A stretch of 64,000 nt of DNA from NCBI RefSeq assembly GCF_009711715.1, contig NZ_VENF01000015.1, forward strand, positions 32,816-96,815. Reading direction: 5' to 3'. The DNA comes from Methylophaga sp. (GTDB lineage: Bacteria; Pseudomonadota; Gammaproteobacteria; Nitrosococcales; Methylophagaceae). This document shows, in pieces, positions 50,501 to 58,252 of this stretch. Position 1 is the first letter of the stretch; each line of letters starts with the position of its first letter. Below the pieces are notes generated by a model, which saw only the letters and a list, made by a program, of their open reading frames with translations, searched no databases and was not told the DNA's origin. Position numbers and translations under genes: made by a program.

Positions 50501-51016
50501 GCGATAAATCCTGACAAACGCCTCGATGAAATGGCTTTCTATTTTCCAGTGAATGACCTCACCGTGACTCGTCTTAAGCGTACATTGCAACCATTCAGTA
50601 AAAACATGCCGGTACTGGAAAGGGTGTTGAAACAACTCAGCTTTGCCGATATTCAGGGCTTTATGAAGGGCTTTATCGATCTGGTGTTTGAGCACGATGA
50701 ACGTTTCTATGTCGCTGACTACAAATCCAACTGGCTGGGCGATAAAGCAGAGCAATACAGCCCGGCGGCACTGGATGATGCGATGGTGATGCACGGCTAC
50801 CCGCTGCAATACCTGATTTACAGTCTTGCGCTGCATCGTTATCTCAAAATCCGATTACCGGACTACGACCCGGAAAGTCATTTTGGTGGAGTCTACTACC
50901 TGTTCATCCGTGGCATACAGCCTGACTGGGAACAGGCCGGGGTCTATTACGACAGACCGTCTGCCGCGTTGCTGGAAGCCCTCGATAACTGTATGAGCGA
51001 GGTGGAGGATGACTGA
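47525..51016 (+). CDS. recB: Exodeoxyribonuclease V beta subunit RecB
   Basis: A 1163-residue RecB, a 3'-5' helicase with a C-terminal nuclease. The Walker A motif is IEASAGTGKTFTL (about 18-30), motif II is ALIDEFQDTDPIQ, and FVGDPKQAIYSFRGAD is motif III. The C-terminal RecB nuclease shows GFMKGFIDLVFEHDERFY and the catalytic DxK in VADYKSNWLG. It starts at GTG 47525 inside the recC stop and overlaps recD by eight bases, so all three subunits are translationally coupled. Confidence 0.97.
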   Translation: MTLFSADKVALQGVNLIEASAGTGKTFTLAELYCRLVIEKQLEVSQILVVTYTRAATEELRGRLRQRLVDERLKLSQDEAADPKALKRLKLAIQSFDEAAIYTIHGFCQRALQDFAFESGHFFDMEMVTDEEAIKQAVVDDFWRREVSTADPAFAHYLLRQKQSPETLLSAVGNLPGKPYLNYLPLPDVDPDNARLQAETDFESLKQCWLNYSAEVIAIVTDNNLLKANSYRSDWVQNWLQLLVEMLNQDSLPDQVFEQLNRFTRERLEPALKKNQTLPDHPFWSHAQRFLESHQKLTASRELQLQHLRRRLADYLCEELPKRKLQNKMQAFDDLLLNLQQGLQGTQGDKLAARIREQFQAALIDEFQDTDPIQYDCFYRIFSDSDHPVFFVGDPKQAIYSFRGADIFTYLNAKRASEQEFNLDTNWRSYPLLVQAVNSLFERVEQPFIYDEIPFHPVKSARENKPALISDGQSASPLEFVWLDAEQDQINKGDMHAWAAAHTADQIVELIAQSNAGKVMLTDKRDNSRPLNGGDIAVLVRSHTQASAIQQALRLRGVNSVQQSRDNVFQSQQAVMLERVLMAVANPGNDSLIATALATPLFARTALQIYELQQNDNAWLAETDAFVALHERWRQKGFIVMLRSLMVELDVQRRLLAQPDGERQLTNLMHLAELIQAYASRRNSSIEAILTWFAGQRQSSAATQDAAQIRLESDEQLVKVITIHTSKGLEYPVVFCPFLWHHGKPPQKPAILTFHRGDDNEACVAFGEPGFSIAEPVVEQEERAEDLRLLYVALTRARERCIINWGAAKESQKTAMFRLLHGNKDKADAATMLEDLNQLTAQYPDNIAVHKAEPMTMAQRIIQSDKSQQLQAREFNTEIKKVWQVSSFSGLTRGHSVEQPDYDAETVTLDWPQTSEHRMDRFGFPRGANAGTCLHSLFEHWDFKTTGAEWQQLVHKTLTQYGIDSDWTPVVMDWLQSVVKAPLSADSALTLDAINPDKRLDEMAFYFPVNDLTVTRLKRTLQPFSKNMPVLERVLKQLSFADIQGFMKGFIDLVFEHDERFYVADYKSNWLGDKAEQYSPAALDDAMVMHGYPLQYLIYSLALHRYLKIRLPDYDPESHFGGVYYLFIRGIQPDWEQAGVYYDRPSAALLEALDNCMSEVEDD

Positions 51017-52745
51017 GTCATTGAATCTGCTGAGACAACATGGCTTCAGTGAACTCGCCTGTCAGTTCGCGGCCTTTATTGATCGTAAGGAGCAGGGGGA
51101 GCAGCCGCTTATCAGTCTCACTGCCGGTTTGCTCACCGAAGCGATGGCGCAGGGGCATGTCTGTCTGAATCTCACTCATCTGCCAGACACCCTGCAGCCC
51201 ATGGCCGATCTGCTACCGGACAGCATCGAACAGTGGCAGTCGGCATTGAAAGCCGGCAAATCAGTCGGCGAGCCCGGAGATTACAAACCGCTGATTCTGA
51301 CTGATGAAGGTCTGCTGTATTTGTATCGCTACTGGCTGGATGAACGTGATGTTGCCCAGGCTATCCGTCAGCGTTTACATCAGGTTGAGGAACTGGATGT
51401 TTTACAACTCAACAAGGATTTAGCCGATTGGCACAATCCGGTTGAAGGGGTGGACTGGCAGAAAGTCGCTGTTGCCATTGCGCTGAGCTGGCATATCGCC
51501 GTGATTTCAGGTGGCCCCGGCACCGGCAAAACCACAATTGTCCTGAAAATCCTGCAATGTCTGAGCAGGCAGTCTGAAAATCTGCGCATCGGCCTTGCAG
51601 CGCCCACCGGCAAAGCCGCCGCCCGGTTGCAACAGTCCATCAGTCGTGAGCAAAATCTGGAAGTGAAAACTCTGCACCGTCTGCTGGGTATCACCGAACA
51701 TAATGATCAGGGTCGCTATAACGCCGAGCGCACCTTGCCACTGGATGTTTTGATTATCGACGAAGCCTCGATGATTGATATCAGCCTGATGGCCAAGCTG
51801 ATACGCGCTTTACCGCAGAAAGCCAGGCTGATTCTTCTCGGCGACAGCCAGCAACTGGCGTCTGTTGAATCCGGTGCGGTACTGGCCAGCCTCAGCGAAG
51901 GCCAGCAGGGCTATTTCTCAGATGAGTTCATCGTCCAGTTCCCGGAGTTGGGGCTGACGCAAGCTGATACGGAACCGCATCATTCGATACTCACGGACAG
52001 CTTTGTCCGCCTGCAACACAGCTATCGTTTCGATAAAGACAGCCTGATTGGTCAACTGGCAGCAGAGGTCAACGCCGGTCACAGTGACAACGCTATCAGT
52101 CTGCTGCTGGAACAACCCGAATCGACTTGGCTGCCACCCGATGAACGCAGTTTGCTCAATACCGTTTCAAACGGTTATCTGGCTTTTATCAATGCCGTTG
52201 AAAACGAAGCCAGACCACAGGATATTCTGCAGGCATTCGATGAGTTCCGTGTCCTTGCGGCACTCAAGCAAGGCCCGCAATCAGTCTTTTCCGTTAACCG
52301 GATGATGATCCGCTTCCTTGCCCAGCGGGGCTGGCGAACCGCCCAGACCTATTACCCCGGCAGACCGATCATGATTATCCGGAATGACTACCGTCAGCAG
52401 TTATTCAATGGCGATATCGGCGTGATTCTGAGAGATGAAAACGGCCAGCTCAAAGCCTGTTTCTATTTTGGCGAAGAGTTGAGATGGGTCAGCCTGAACC
52501 GAATACCGGCCCATGAAACCGTATTCGCCATGACCGTACACAAAAGTCAGGGCTCCGAGTTTGATGCCATCAGCATCCTGCTGCCCGATGAAATCAGCCC
52601 GATCCTCAATCGTGAGCTACTTTACACAGCCATTACCCGTGCCAGGAAAACACTCAGTATTCTGGCAACTGAGCAGGTGCTTCGGCATACCATTCAGAGT
52701 CGACATCAGCGGGAAAGCGGGTTGAAAAACCAGTTTGAAAAATAA
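51009..52745 (+). CDS. recD: Exodeoxyribonuclease V alpha subunit RecD
   Basis: A 578-residue RecD, the 5'-3' helicase of RecBCD. The Walker A motif is SGGPGTGKTTIVLKIL, motif II is LIIDEASMIDISL, and the C-terminal motif is AMTVHKSQGSEFDAI with LYTAITRARKTLSI. Length is near that of E. coli RecD (608). It overlaps recB by eight bases. It is the last gene before the accessory cassette region; no clear terminator follows. Confidence 0.96.
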   Translation: MTESLNLLRQHGFSELACQFAAFIDRKEQGEQPLISLTAGLLTEAMAQGHVCLNLTHLPDTLQPMADLLPDSIEQWQSALKAGKSVGEPGDYKPLILTDEGLLYLYRYWLDERDVAQAIRQRLHQVEELDVLQLNKDLADWHNPVEGVDWQKVAVAIALSWHIAVISGGPGTGKTTIVLKILQCLSRQSENLRIGLAAPTGKAAARLQQSISREQNLEVKTLHRLLGITEHNDQGRYNAERTLPLDVLIIDEASMIDISLMAKLIRALPQKARLILLGDSQQLASVESGAVLASLSEGQQGYFSDEFIVQFPELGLTQADTEPHHSILTDSFVRLQHSYRFDKDSLIGQLAAEVNAGHSDNAISLLLEQPESTWLPPDERSLLNTVSNGYLAFINAVENEARPQDILQAFDEFRVLAALKQGPQSVFSVNRMMIRFLAQRGWRTAQTYYPGRPIMIIRNDYRQQLFNGDIGVILRDENGQLKACFYFGEELRWVSLNRIPAHETVFAMTVHKSQGSEFDAISILLPDEISPILNRELLYTAITRARKTLSILATEQVLRHTIQSRHQRESGLKNQFEK

Positions 52746-53104
52746 AGTTGTCTTTATCTCAACGGCCTGTTTTTTCTTTAACGTATCTGCCTCGGTTTGA
52801 TTTTTACTTATAAAACAATAAATTGCTTCTTATTCACATGTTGCGGCAATAGAATTAAAAGGCCGCCCAATAATAAATATTATTATGAGGCCGTTGGCCT
52901 CATTAATAGGCTGTTATGCAATTATATGAAGAGGCCTCCCCCCTCCAAGAAACAGAAAGCGCCAAAGAAAGGAGCGGTCTCCCGGAGAGTTGCGTGTACC
53001 GATGTTTTCCCGTGAAGGCCCGGCCACACAGACGGTTTTTCGACAACCTGTTGGACCCGCTGGACTATACTTGACCTGTATGAATCACCAAGTCTCCCTG
53101 AACT
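52746..53104. other. Intergenic boundary region between recD and the cassette-like array
   Basis: These 359 bp carry no supported gene. The first half is AT-rich. A hairpin ATGAGGCC-GTT-GGCCTCAT lies at 52885-52903 without a following T-run. GTTATGC at 52913-52919 has the form of an integron core site (GTTRRRY-like) and is complementary in its central bases to ACATAAC at 54141, so it may mark the left end of the first cassette. No attI or integrase is recognisable. The rest of the stretch shows nothing clear. Confidence 0.5.
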
Positions 53105-53965
53105 ATGCCCGTTGATCTGAAAGCGCTTTACCCCAAGCTGACCAATTTGTTGCTGGACGCTGTCTTTGTAGTCGATCAGGACGACCAGATCGTCTATGTG
53201 AGCGATGCGTGTGAGGCACTGCTCGGATATCGTGCCGATGAGTTGACGGGCACGCCGATCACCGACTATGTGCATCCAGATGACCTGGAGGCCACGCGAG
53301 CGTCAATTGTCCGAGTTATGAACGGTCAGCCCCACAACGACTTCTGTAACCGCTACATCCACAGGGACGGCACTATTGTATACGTCCTCTGGTCTGCCCG
53401 TTTATCGGAAGAGGACGGTGTGCGGATCGGTGTAGCGCGGGATGTGACGGCACTGAGGGAGGCCGAGGAGAAACTGCGTTTCCTCGCCCATCACGATCCA
53501 TTGACAGGGCTTATCAACCGATCGTTGTTCCATGATCGACTCGAATTGGCCATGCGCGCAGCCCATCGCCACGAGAGCTGCCTGGCTTTGCTGTTTCTGG
53601 ATATCAATGACTTCAAGCACATCAATGATACCCATGGACATGCTATGGGTGATCGGGTGCTCTGTATGATTGCCGGACGGCTGGAAGGCTGCGTTCGAGA
53701 GACGGACACGGTGGCCCGGATGGGTGGCGATGAATTCACTGTGCTGTTGACGGACATCCAGTCAGCGGATGACGTTTCCCAGAAGGTCGAGCAAATCATC
53801 GCAGCCGTGACCGCGCCCCTGGGTGCCGGATTCGGCAATATCAAAACGCCGTCTTGCAGTATCGGCGTAGCCTGTTATCCAGCGGACGGAGAGGACGCCG
53901 ACACCCTGTTGAACCATGCTGATGACAACATGTACCGGCTGAAACGGCGACGTGCTGAATGTTAA
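53105..53965 (+). CDS. PAS-GGDEF diguanylate cyclase (cassette-borne)
   Basis: A 286-residue soluble diguanylate cyclase. A PAS domain (about 10-120; LLDAVFVVDQDDQIVYVSDA, then HRDGTIVYVLWSARL) is followed by a GGDEF domain with RMGGDEFTVLLTD. I-site RETD lies five residues before GGDEF. HHDPLTGLINRSLFHDRL is the canonical domain start. It sits in the first segment of the cassette-like array, upstream of the attC-like site at 54141, with about 280 bp of non-coding DNA after it. It is not closely similar to the PAS-GGDEF at 12085. Confidence 0.92.
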   Translation: MPVDLKALYPKLTNLLLDAVFVVDQDDQIVYVSDACEALLGYRADELTGTPITDYVHPDDLEATRASIVRVMNGQPHNDFCNRYIHRDGTIVYVLWSARLSEEDGVRIGVARDVTALREAEEKLRFLAHHDPLTGLINRSLFHDRLELAMRAAHRHESCLALLFLDINDFKHINDTHGHAMGDRVLCMIAGRLEGCVRETDTVARMGGDEFTVLLTDIQSADDVSQKVEQIIAAVTAPLGAGFGNIKTPSCSIGVACYPADGEDADTLLNHADDNMYRLKRRRAEC

Positions 53966-54140
53966 GGAGAGCGTTCGATAACCGCAGACACGGACTTGCG
54001 ATTTTGTCGCTTTTTTTGTTTGTGGAATGGCTATTGGTTGCGAGTAGGCTGCCTGCGACACTGAGATTGCGGAAGATGCCCTCAAGGATCAGTTGAAGAA
54101 AATTCGCCTATGGAGTGCTGTATCAGAAATCGGGCACAGG

Positions 54141-54218
54141 ACATAACCAACGGCTACAAAGCGACCGATTTTCCGCCGCTTCGCGCCTCCAAGCCGGCGC
54201 TTGAGCCGGACGTTAGCT
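54141..54218 (+). repeat. attC-like recombination site 1
   Basis: The site begins ACATAAC (R'' core-like) and ends GTTAGCT (54212-54218, R' core). Between them CGGCTacAAAGCG (54151-54163) and CGCTTgAGCCG pair with a few unpaired bases, the usual L''/L' arrangement, around a centre containing CCGCCGCTTCGCG and AAGCCGG. The 78-bp length is within the attC range. The centre and right half are clearly related to the second site. Confidence 0.7.
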
Positions 54219-54247
54219 TTTTGGGGCAGTACTGGGATACATGAGCG

Positions 54248-54865
54248 ATGAAAGATTCAAAAGAGTTTTGGGACAAAACTGCAGAAAAATATATCAAAAG
54301 CCCTCTTAAAGATGAGGCCACGTATCAAAAGAAACTGGCAATTACCCGAGAGTTTCTAAGGTCAGATTCGAAGGTGCTAGAGTTTGGCTGTGGCAGTGGC
54401 GCCACTGCAATCTTTCATGCCCCTCATGTGAAACATGTTATTGCTACTGATATATCTGACAAGATGATAGAAGCGGCTAAGAGAAAGGCGGTCGAAGCTG
54501 GCGTAAAGAACATTGCTTTTGAGCAGGGAACATTAGACAGCTTAAATTTCCAAAATGAGAGCTTCGACGCAGTTTTGGGCCTAAATGTATTACATCTTTT
54601 GGAGGATGTAGATGGCGCGATTACTAGAGTTAATCAAATTTTAAGAAAAGATGGTGTATTTGTTTCCAGTACATCATTAATAGCAGAAATTAATTTCGCT
54701 TTTCGATGGTTGATCTCCGGTATGCAGTTAATTGGTTTGGCTCCTTACGTCAGCCGGATTACAAAGTGTGATCTTATTTCCAAATTAATGACATCTGGTT
54801 TTGCTATTGAACGAGAATGGCAGATTAGCCATGAATCGGTGTTTATAGTCGCTAGAAAGGTCTAG
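54248..54865 (+). CDS. Class I SAM-dependent methyltransferase (cassette-borne)
   Basis: A 205-residue methyltransferase. SAM motif I is VLEFGCGSGATAIFHA, followed by VIATDISDKMIEAAKRKA (motif post-I), and FDAVLGLNVLHLLEDVDGAI is the Methyltransf_11-type motif II region. The substrate is unknown; small-molecule or lipid methylation is typical for this class. The gene is visibly more AT-rich than the surrounding core genes, and it occupies the segment bounded by the two attC-like sites, so recent acquisition is likely. Confidence 0.9.
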   Translation: MKDSKEFWDKTAEKYIKSPLKDEATYQKKLAITREFLRSDSKVLEFGCGSGATAIFHAPHVKHVIATDISDKMIEAAKRKAVEAGVKNIAFEQGTLDSLNFQNESFDAVLGLNVLHLLEDVDGAITRVNQILRKDGVFVSSTSLIAEINFAFRWLISGMQLIGLAPYVSRITKCDLISKLMTSGFAIEREWQISHESVFIVARKV

Positions 54866-54882
54866 CCAAGACGTTGTGTGAA

Positions 54883-54975
54883 AGCTAACAATCGGCTGTT
54901 TTCGCTCCTTCGTGGCTGAGACGGCCTTTCCGCCGCTTAGCGGTTACAAGCCGGCCCCAAAGCCGGGCGTTATGA
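54883..54975 (+). repeat. attC-like recombination site 2
   Basis: The site begins AGCTAAC (54883-54889) and ends GTTATGA (54969-54975). CGGCT near 54893 pairs with AGCCG near 54961. The inner part TTTCCGCCGCTTAGCGG and ACAAGCCGG closely resembles site 1, so both derive from one integron family. AGCTAAC is complementary to GTTAGCT at the left end of the same cassette (54212). Confidence 0.74.
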
Positions 54976-54997
54976 AAAGAAGTAGCAAAAGATAACA

Positions 54998-55921
54998 ATG
55001 ATCAGCGAGCTTGATTTTAATCAGATAGTCACCCGGAATAACTTATCTCAAGAAGAAATCGAGATGGCGTTGAACATCATGGAACAGGCGATCGAAAACC
55101 ATCGTGCCTGGTACGCTCAACTCCATGAAGGCTTACTTTGTAAGCAAGGTTTTCCTGTCACGATCACGGATGTCGATGCCCACAGGAAGTGCGGTTTGGG
55201 TTGTTGGTTTTACAGTCATTCCAGCGATGAGATTCGAGATAATCCTGAATTCAAAACGCTGGAGGCAATTCATCAAAGCATGCACGACAAGGCGAGGGAT
55301 CTGGTTGAGAAATTTAATCTCACTCGCGAAGTGAATTTGCAGGACTACCGACTGGTATCCGACAAACAAGAGAAGTTAATGAAATCACTAGTCACATTGC
55401 GTGATAACTTGATCAATCAGCAACATTCTTTTGATCCATTAACAGGGTTAATTAACCGAAAGTCTATTGCATTGATTCTTGAAAAGAATCACTCATACTC
55501 AATCCGTCATCGCACACCCTATAGTATTGCCATGCTGGATATCGATTTCTTCAAGTCGGTCAACGACAACTATGGCCACTTGGCCGGTGATCAGGTACTC
55601 AGAGTTTTGTCAGATTACCTGTCTTCGGCATTCAGACACTCTGACAGCGTCAGTCGCTATGGCGGAGAAGAGTTTCTGATATTGCTACCAGATACAGGGC
55701 ATGAAAATGCCTTAGCGATTCTGGAAAAAGTGTGCAAAGAGATCAGCCAGCTTTGCGTTCAATACGAAAACAAAGAGATAACTTTTACTGCTTCTATTGG
55801 CTTGTCTGACTTTGAAGGAGGTAAATCTGTCGGGGAAATTGTTCACGAAGCCGACAGTGCTCTATACCGCGCGAAGGAGAGTGGAAGAAACCGGGTCGTT
55901 GCTTATCAACCCGGTTCCTGA
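54998..55921 (+). CDS. DgcZ-like zinc-sensing diguanylate cyclase (CZB-GGDEF)
   Basis: A 307-residue protein with an N-terminal CZB zinc-binding domain (about 20-115) and a GGDEF domain (about 135-300; YGGEEFLILLPD, I-site RHSD). The zinc ligands H35, C65, H92 and H96 have the same spacing (30, 27, 4) as H22, C52, H79, H83 of E. coli DgcZ (YdeH), where zinc inhibits the cyclase. The CGLGCWFYSH motif is the CZB hallmark. DgcZ has 296 residues and the same layout. It follows the second attC-like site by about 20 bp, as expected for a cassette gene. Confidence 0.93.
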   Translation: MISELDFNQIVTRNNLSQEEIEMALNIMEQAIENHRAWYAQLHEGLLCKQGFPVTITDVDAHRKCGLGCWFYSHSSDEIRDNPEFKTLEAIHQSMHDKARDLVEKFNLTREVNLQDYRLVSDKQEKLMKSLVTLRDNLINQQHSFDPLTGLINRKSIALILEKNHSYSIRHRTPYSIAMLDIDFFKSVNDNYGHLAGDQVLRVLSDYLSSAFRHSDSVSRYGGEEFLILLPDTGHENALAILEKVCKEISQLCVQYENKEITFTASIGLSDFEGGKSVGEIVHEADSALYRAKESGRNRVVAYQPGS

Positions 55922-55935
55922 CACACATCATTAGC

Positions 55936-56340
55936 TCAACGCGTCAATGAATCCTCATCTTTATCCTTAGGATTCATAAAATCACTCTTAGGCTGCAGAT
56001 CCGGGCCATCCAACAGTGCACCGGCACGTTCCGGCAGGATGCGTTGATCGGAAAAATCACCGAGCTTATCTGAGCCGGTTGAAAGGTGGTCAAACAGCTC
56101 CTTGTAGGAGCCGGCCATTTCTTTAAACAGGCTCGCAGTCTTTTGGTAATGCTCGTGGACTTCCTGCTGGTAGGCTTCCAGTTCCATTTGTTTCTGGGCC
56201 AGTTGCTGGTCGTGTTCTTCCTGCAGGTCTTTAAGTTGGGCGCTACCACCTGGTGCCTGACGGCGACCGATGGCGAAGCCGATCAGGGCGGCGAGAATCA
56301 CGCCGAGTGCAAAAATAGTCCAGATAGTCGCTGTGCTCAT
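55936..56340 (-). CDS. zapG: ZapG (YhcB, DUF1043) cell-envelope/division protein
   Basis: A 134-residue protein of the YhcB/ZapG family, which associates with the divisome and elongasome. It has an N-terminal transmembrane helix (about 5-25, WTIFALGVILAALIGFAIG) followed by a coiled coil (about 35-75), then FKEMAGSYKELFDHLSTGS, a recognisable family block. The tail is acidic and polar. Its stop lies 14 bp from the end of the DgcZ-like gene on the other strand, so this gene marks the return to core sequence. Confidence 0.88.
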   Translation of the reverse strand: MSTATIWTIFALGVILAALIGFAIGRRQAPGGSAQLKDLQEEHDQQLAQKQMELEAYQQEVHEHYQKTASLFKEMAGSYKELFDHLSTGSDKLGDFSDQRILPERAGALLDGPDLQPKSDFMNPKDKDEDSLTR

Positions 56341-56504
56341 GATTCATTCCGTTGTGAATTAAAGTTTCTTTTAGTCTAGCTAGGCTCCCTGTTGATGACA
56401 AACTTGATTTGCGCCGGGTTCCGGCTTTCATGATTTGATGAAGGCTGTATCAGTAAGACGGTTAGAGAAATTTAAGCCGGACAGTGTAGTGAAACCTGTT
56501 CTCA

Positions 56505-57785
56505 CTATGCTTCAGCGATGGTCACTGTGGCGAGTAAGGTGATCTGAGAAATGATAAACCCGCTCTCAGGTATGGCCGGCATTTTATTATGAGCCAGAAG
56601 CAGATTCTGGCCTGGAACATCATAATCTATTGTTGTGGTCAGCAGCTTCGTCATTAACGCCATTATGGACACGGTGAACCACTCTCCGGCACAGCGGTGG
56701 TTTTGCCAATAATCGCCACCGCCCTGAGGGATAAGGCTGAAGGTATCCGGTTTGTAATCAAGAAATCGATCAGGCCAGAACTGTTCAGGATTCTGCCATA
56801 GCCGCTCATCATGATTGGTACCGTATAGATCCAGCATGACTCTGTGACCTTCCTCGAACCGATAGCCCTGCCATTCAAAAGTTTGTCTGACTTGAGCCAT
56901 AGTGGCAGGGAAGAAAGGGTAAAAACGACGTACTTCCTGCACAAAACGGTATCGTGATTCGGCGTCGCCCAGTCGTTGTGCTTCATGAGGAAATTGATGT
57001 AAAGCCAGTGCTGTTAAGACCACATAATAAGTAATCGCCACGGTTGGACGCAGAACATTCAGCAGTTCGACGGCGGCGATTTGTTCTGGAAGCACACTGT
57101 CATCAAGCTCTCGATGATGAGCGATTTGAAATAATGCGGTGTTGTCACTGACCGGTAAGCTGCCATGACGTGTTTGCTGAATCAGTTGTCGGCACCATTT
57201 TTCCATTGAACGTCTGGCCTGTCGTCCTTGCCAGTGAGGCAGGCCAATCTGTCCGGCAGCTTCGATCATCAACAGAAATTGTTGGCTGCGATGCCTTATT
57301 TCATCGGGCTCAAGCGGTACACCGGCCCACTGACAAACGGATTGGGTCAGTATGTCGGCTACAGCATCTTTCAATATGACGGGCTTGTTGTGCTGTTGCC
57401 AGTCATTGATGGCTGACAGCCATGAAGCTTCGGTGATTCGGAGCAGTGCTTCCAATGACTGTTCATTCATCAGCGCCATGAACATGGCCTTGCGGTGTCG
57501 ATGCGCCTGACCGTCCAGTCCCTGAACGCCTTGTTGGCCAAACAGGGTTTTCATCACTCTTTTGGGTGCGGCCCCACTGCGCTTGAATTTCTGCTCGTCA
57601 TAAAAGAGGAGCGAAGCTTCCCGCCCCATCATGCAGATCGTCGGTTTTAACTGGATGCGTGTTTGAAACACATCCGTACCCAACTGCCAACAATGATTAC
57701 GGATAAAATCGTAGCCTTCCTGAAACAAGTCATAAGTGCTGTCAAAGGTCTTGTCTCTCGGAATGTGGGGCGCTGAATCAGACAT
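56505..57785 (-). CDS. CYP152-family cytochrome P450 peroxygenase
   Basis: A 426-residue P450 resembling CYP152 fatty-acid peroxygenases, which use hydrogen peroxide instead of reductase partners. The I-helix has LLNVLRPTVAITYY: Arg-Pro replaces the acid-alcohol pair of normal P450s, the key mark of this family. LDLYGTNHDERLW, the IPQGGGDYWQNHRCAGEW region with the heme-ligating Cys, and the C-terminal MPAIPESGF are also typical. No ferredoxin or reductase gene is nearby, consistent with this. Likely reactions are hydroxylation or decarboxylation of fatty acids; which one cannot be told from sequence. Confidence 0.9.
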   Translation of the reverse strand: MSDSAPHIPRDKTFDSTYDLFQEGYDFIRNHCWQLGTDVFQTRIQLKPTICMMGREASLLFYDEQKFKRSGAAPKRVMKTLFGQQGVQGLDGQAHRHRKAMFMALMNEQSLEALLRITEASWLSAINDWQQHNKPVILKDAVADILTQSVCQWAGVPLEPDEIRHRSQQFLLMIEAAGQIGLPHWQGRQARRSMEKWCRQLIQQTRHGSLPVSDNTALFQIAHHRELDDSVLPEQIAAVELLNVLRPTVAITYYVVLTALALHQFPHEAQRLGDAESRYRFVQEVRRFYPFFPATMAQVRQTFEWQGYRFEEGHRVMLDLYGTNHDERLWQNPEQFWPDRFLDYKPDTFSLIPQGGGDYWQNHRCAGEWFTVSIMALMTKLLTTTIDYDVPGQNLLLAHNKMPAIPESGFIISQITLLATVTIAEA

Positions 57786-57985
57786 GCTGCATCCTTTACA
57801 TTGCCAATTGAAAGTCTGGACATACCCAGCACGAGAAAATTCATTTCTCTGGCCTGGTGAATGCTGGTCAGGCTGTCTTGTGGTTTATATGCATGGTCTT
57901 AGCCTGCTGTAAGAAATCTTCAATTGAGTCGCTGCTAAATTGCCGTAGAATGAGAGCTAGCGCTTATCAATCCGAAGGAATTCTT

Positions 57986-58234
57986 ATGATCGACACGAAA
58001 AAAATTGAGGAAGTCGTCAACAGCATTACCAATGCCTTGCCGCCCGGTCTGGTACAGATGCAGGCCGATGCCGAAAAGAATATCCGTTCTGCTTTGACTG
58101 CCACTTTCAACAAGCTGGATTTGGTGACCCGCGAAGAATATGATGTGCAAACTCAGGTTCTGCACCGCACCCGTGAAAAGCTCGAAGCGCTGGAAAAACG
58201 GGTGGCTGAGATGGAAGCGAACAAAGATAATTAA
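57986..58234 (+). CDS. ubiK: Ubiquinone biosynthesis accessory factor UbiK
   Basis: An 82-residue BMFP-domain protein (YqiC/UbiK), which assists late aerobic ubiquinone synthesis by interacting with UbiJ and lipids. The start MIDTKKIEEVVNSI is the family N-terminus. The C-terminal half is a coiled coil (REKLEALEKRVAEMEA). The frame is open upstream to 57857, but ATG 57986 with GAAGGAA in front gives the family length. It is 18 bp upstream of ppnP on the same strand. Confidence 0.92.
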   Translation: MIDTKKIEEVVNSITNALPPGLVQMQADAEKNIRSALTATFNKLDLVTREEYDVQTQVLHRTREKLEALEKRVAEMEANKDN

Positions 58235-58252
58235 CTACTGAAGAGAATTTTT

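Larger units (their letters stand above)
52914..55921 (+). mobile_element. Integron-like gene-cassette cluster without integrase (CALIN-like)
   Basis: Three plus-strand genes, each in its own segment, are separated by two attC-like sites (54141-54218 and 54883-54975). The middle segment begins TTAGCT after the first site and ends with AGCTAA at the start of the second, so its own core-site halves are complementary, as required for a circular cassette. The left border is the core-like GTTATGC at 52913. The third segment starts TTATGA but no matching attC is seen before the resident zapG gene at 55936, so its right end may be lost. No integrase is in the window. Call is by inspection, not by an attC model search. 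Confidence 0.68.

Noticed and set aside
52885..52903. Hairpin ATGAGGCC/GGCCTCAT as a recD terminator
   Set aside because: No T-run follows on either strand; it could instead be part of a recombination-related structure, but that is not established.
52830..52919. A third attC site at the left edge of the cassette cluster
   Set aside because: Only the right core GTTATGC is convincing; no matching left core or pairing L-boxes were found.
55921..55960. An attC site after the DgcZ-like gene
   Set aside because: The expected CATAAC-type core is absent in the short gap before zapG.
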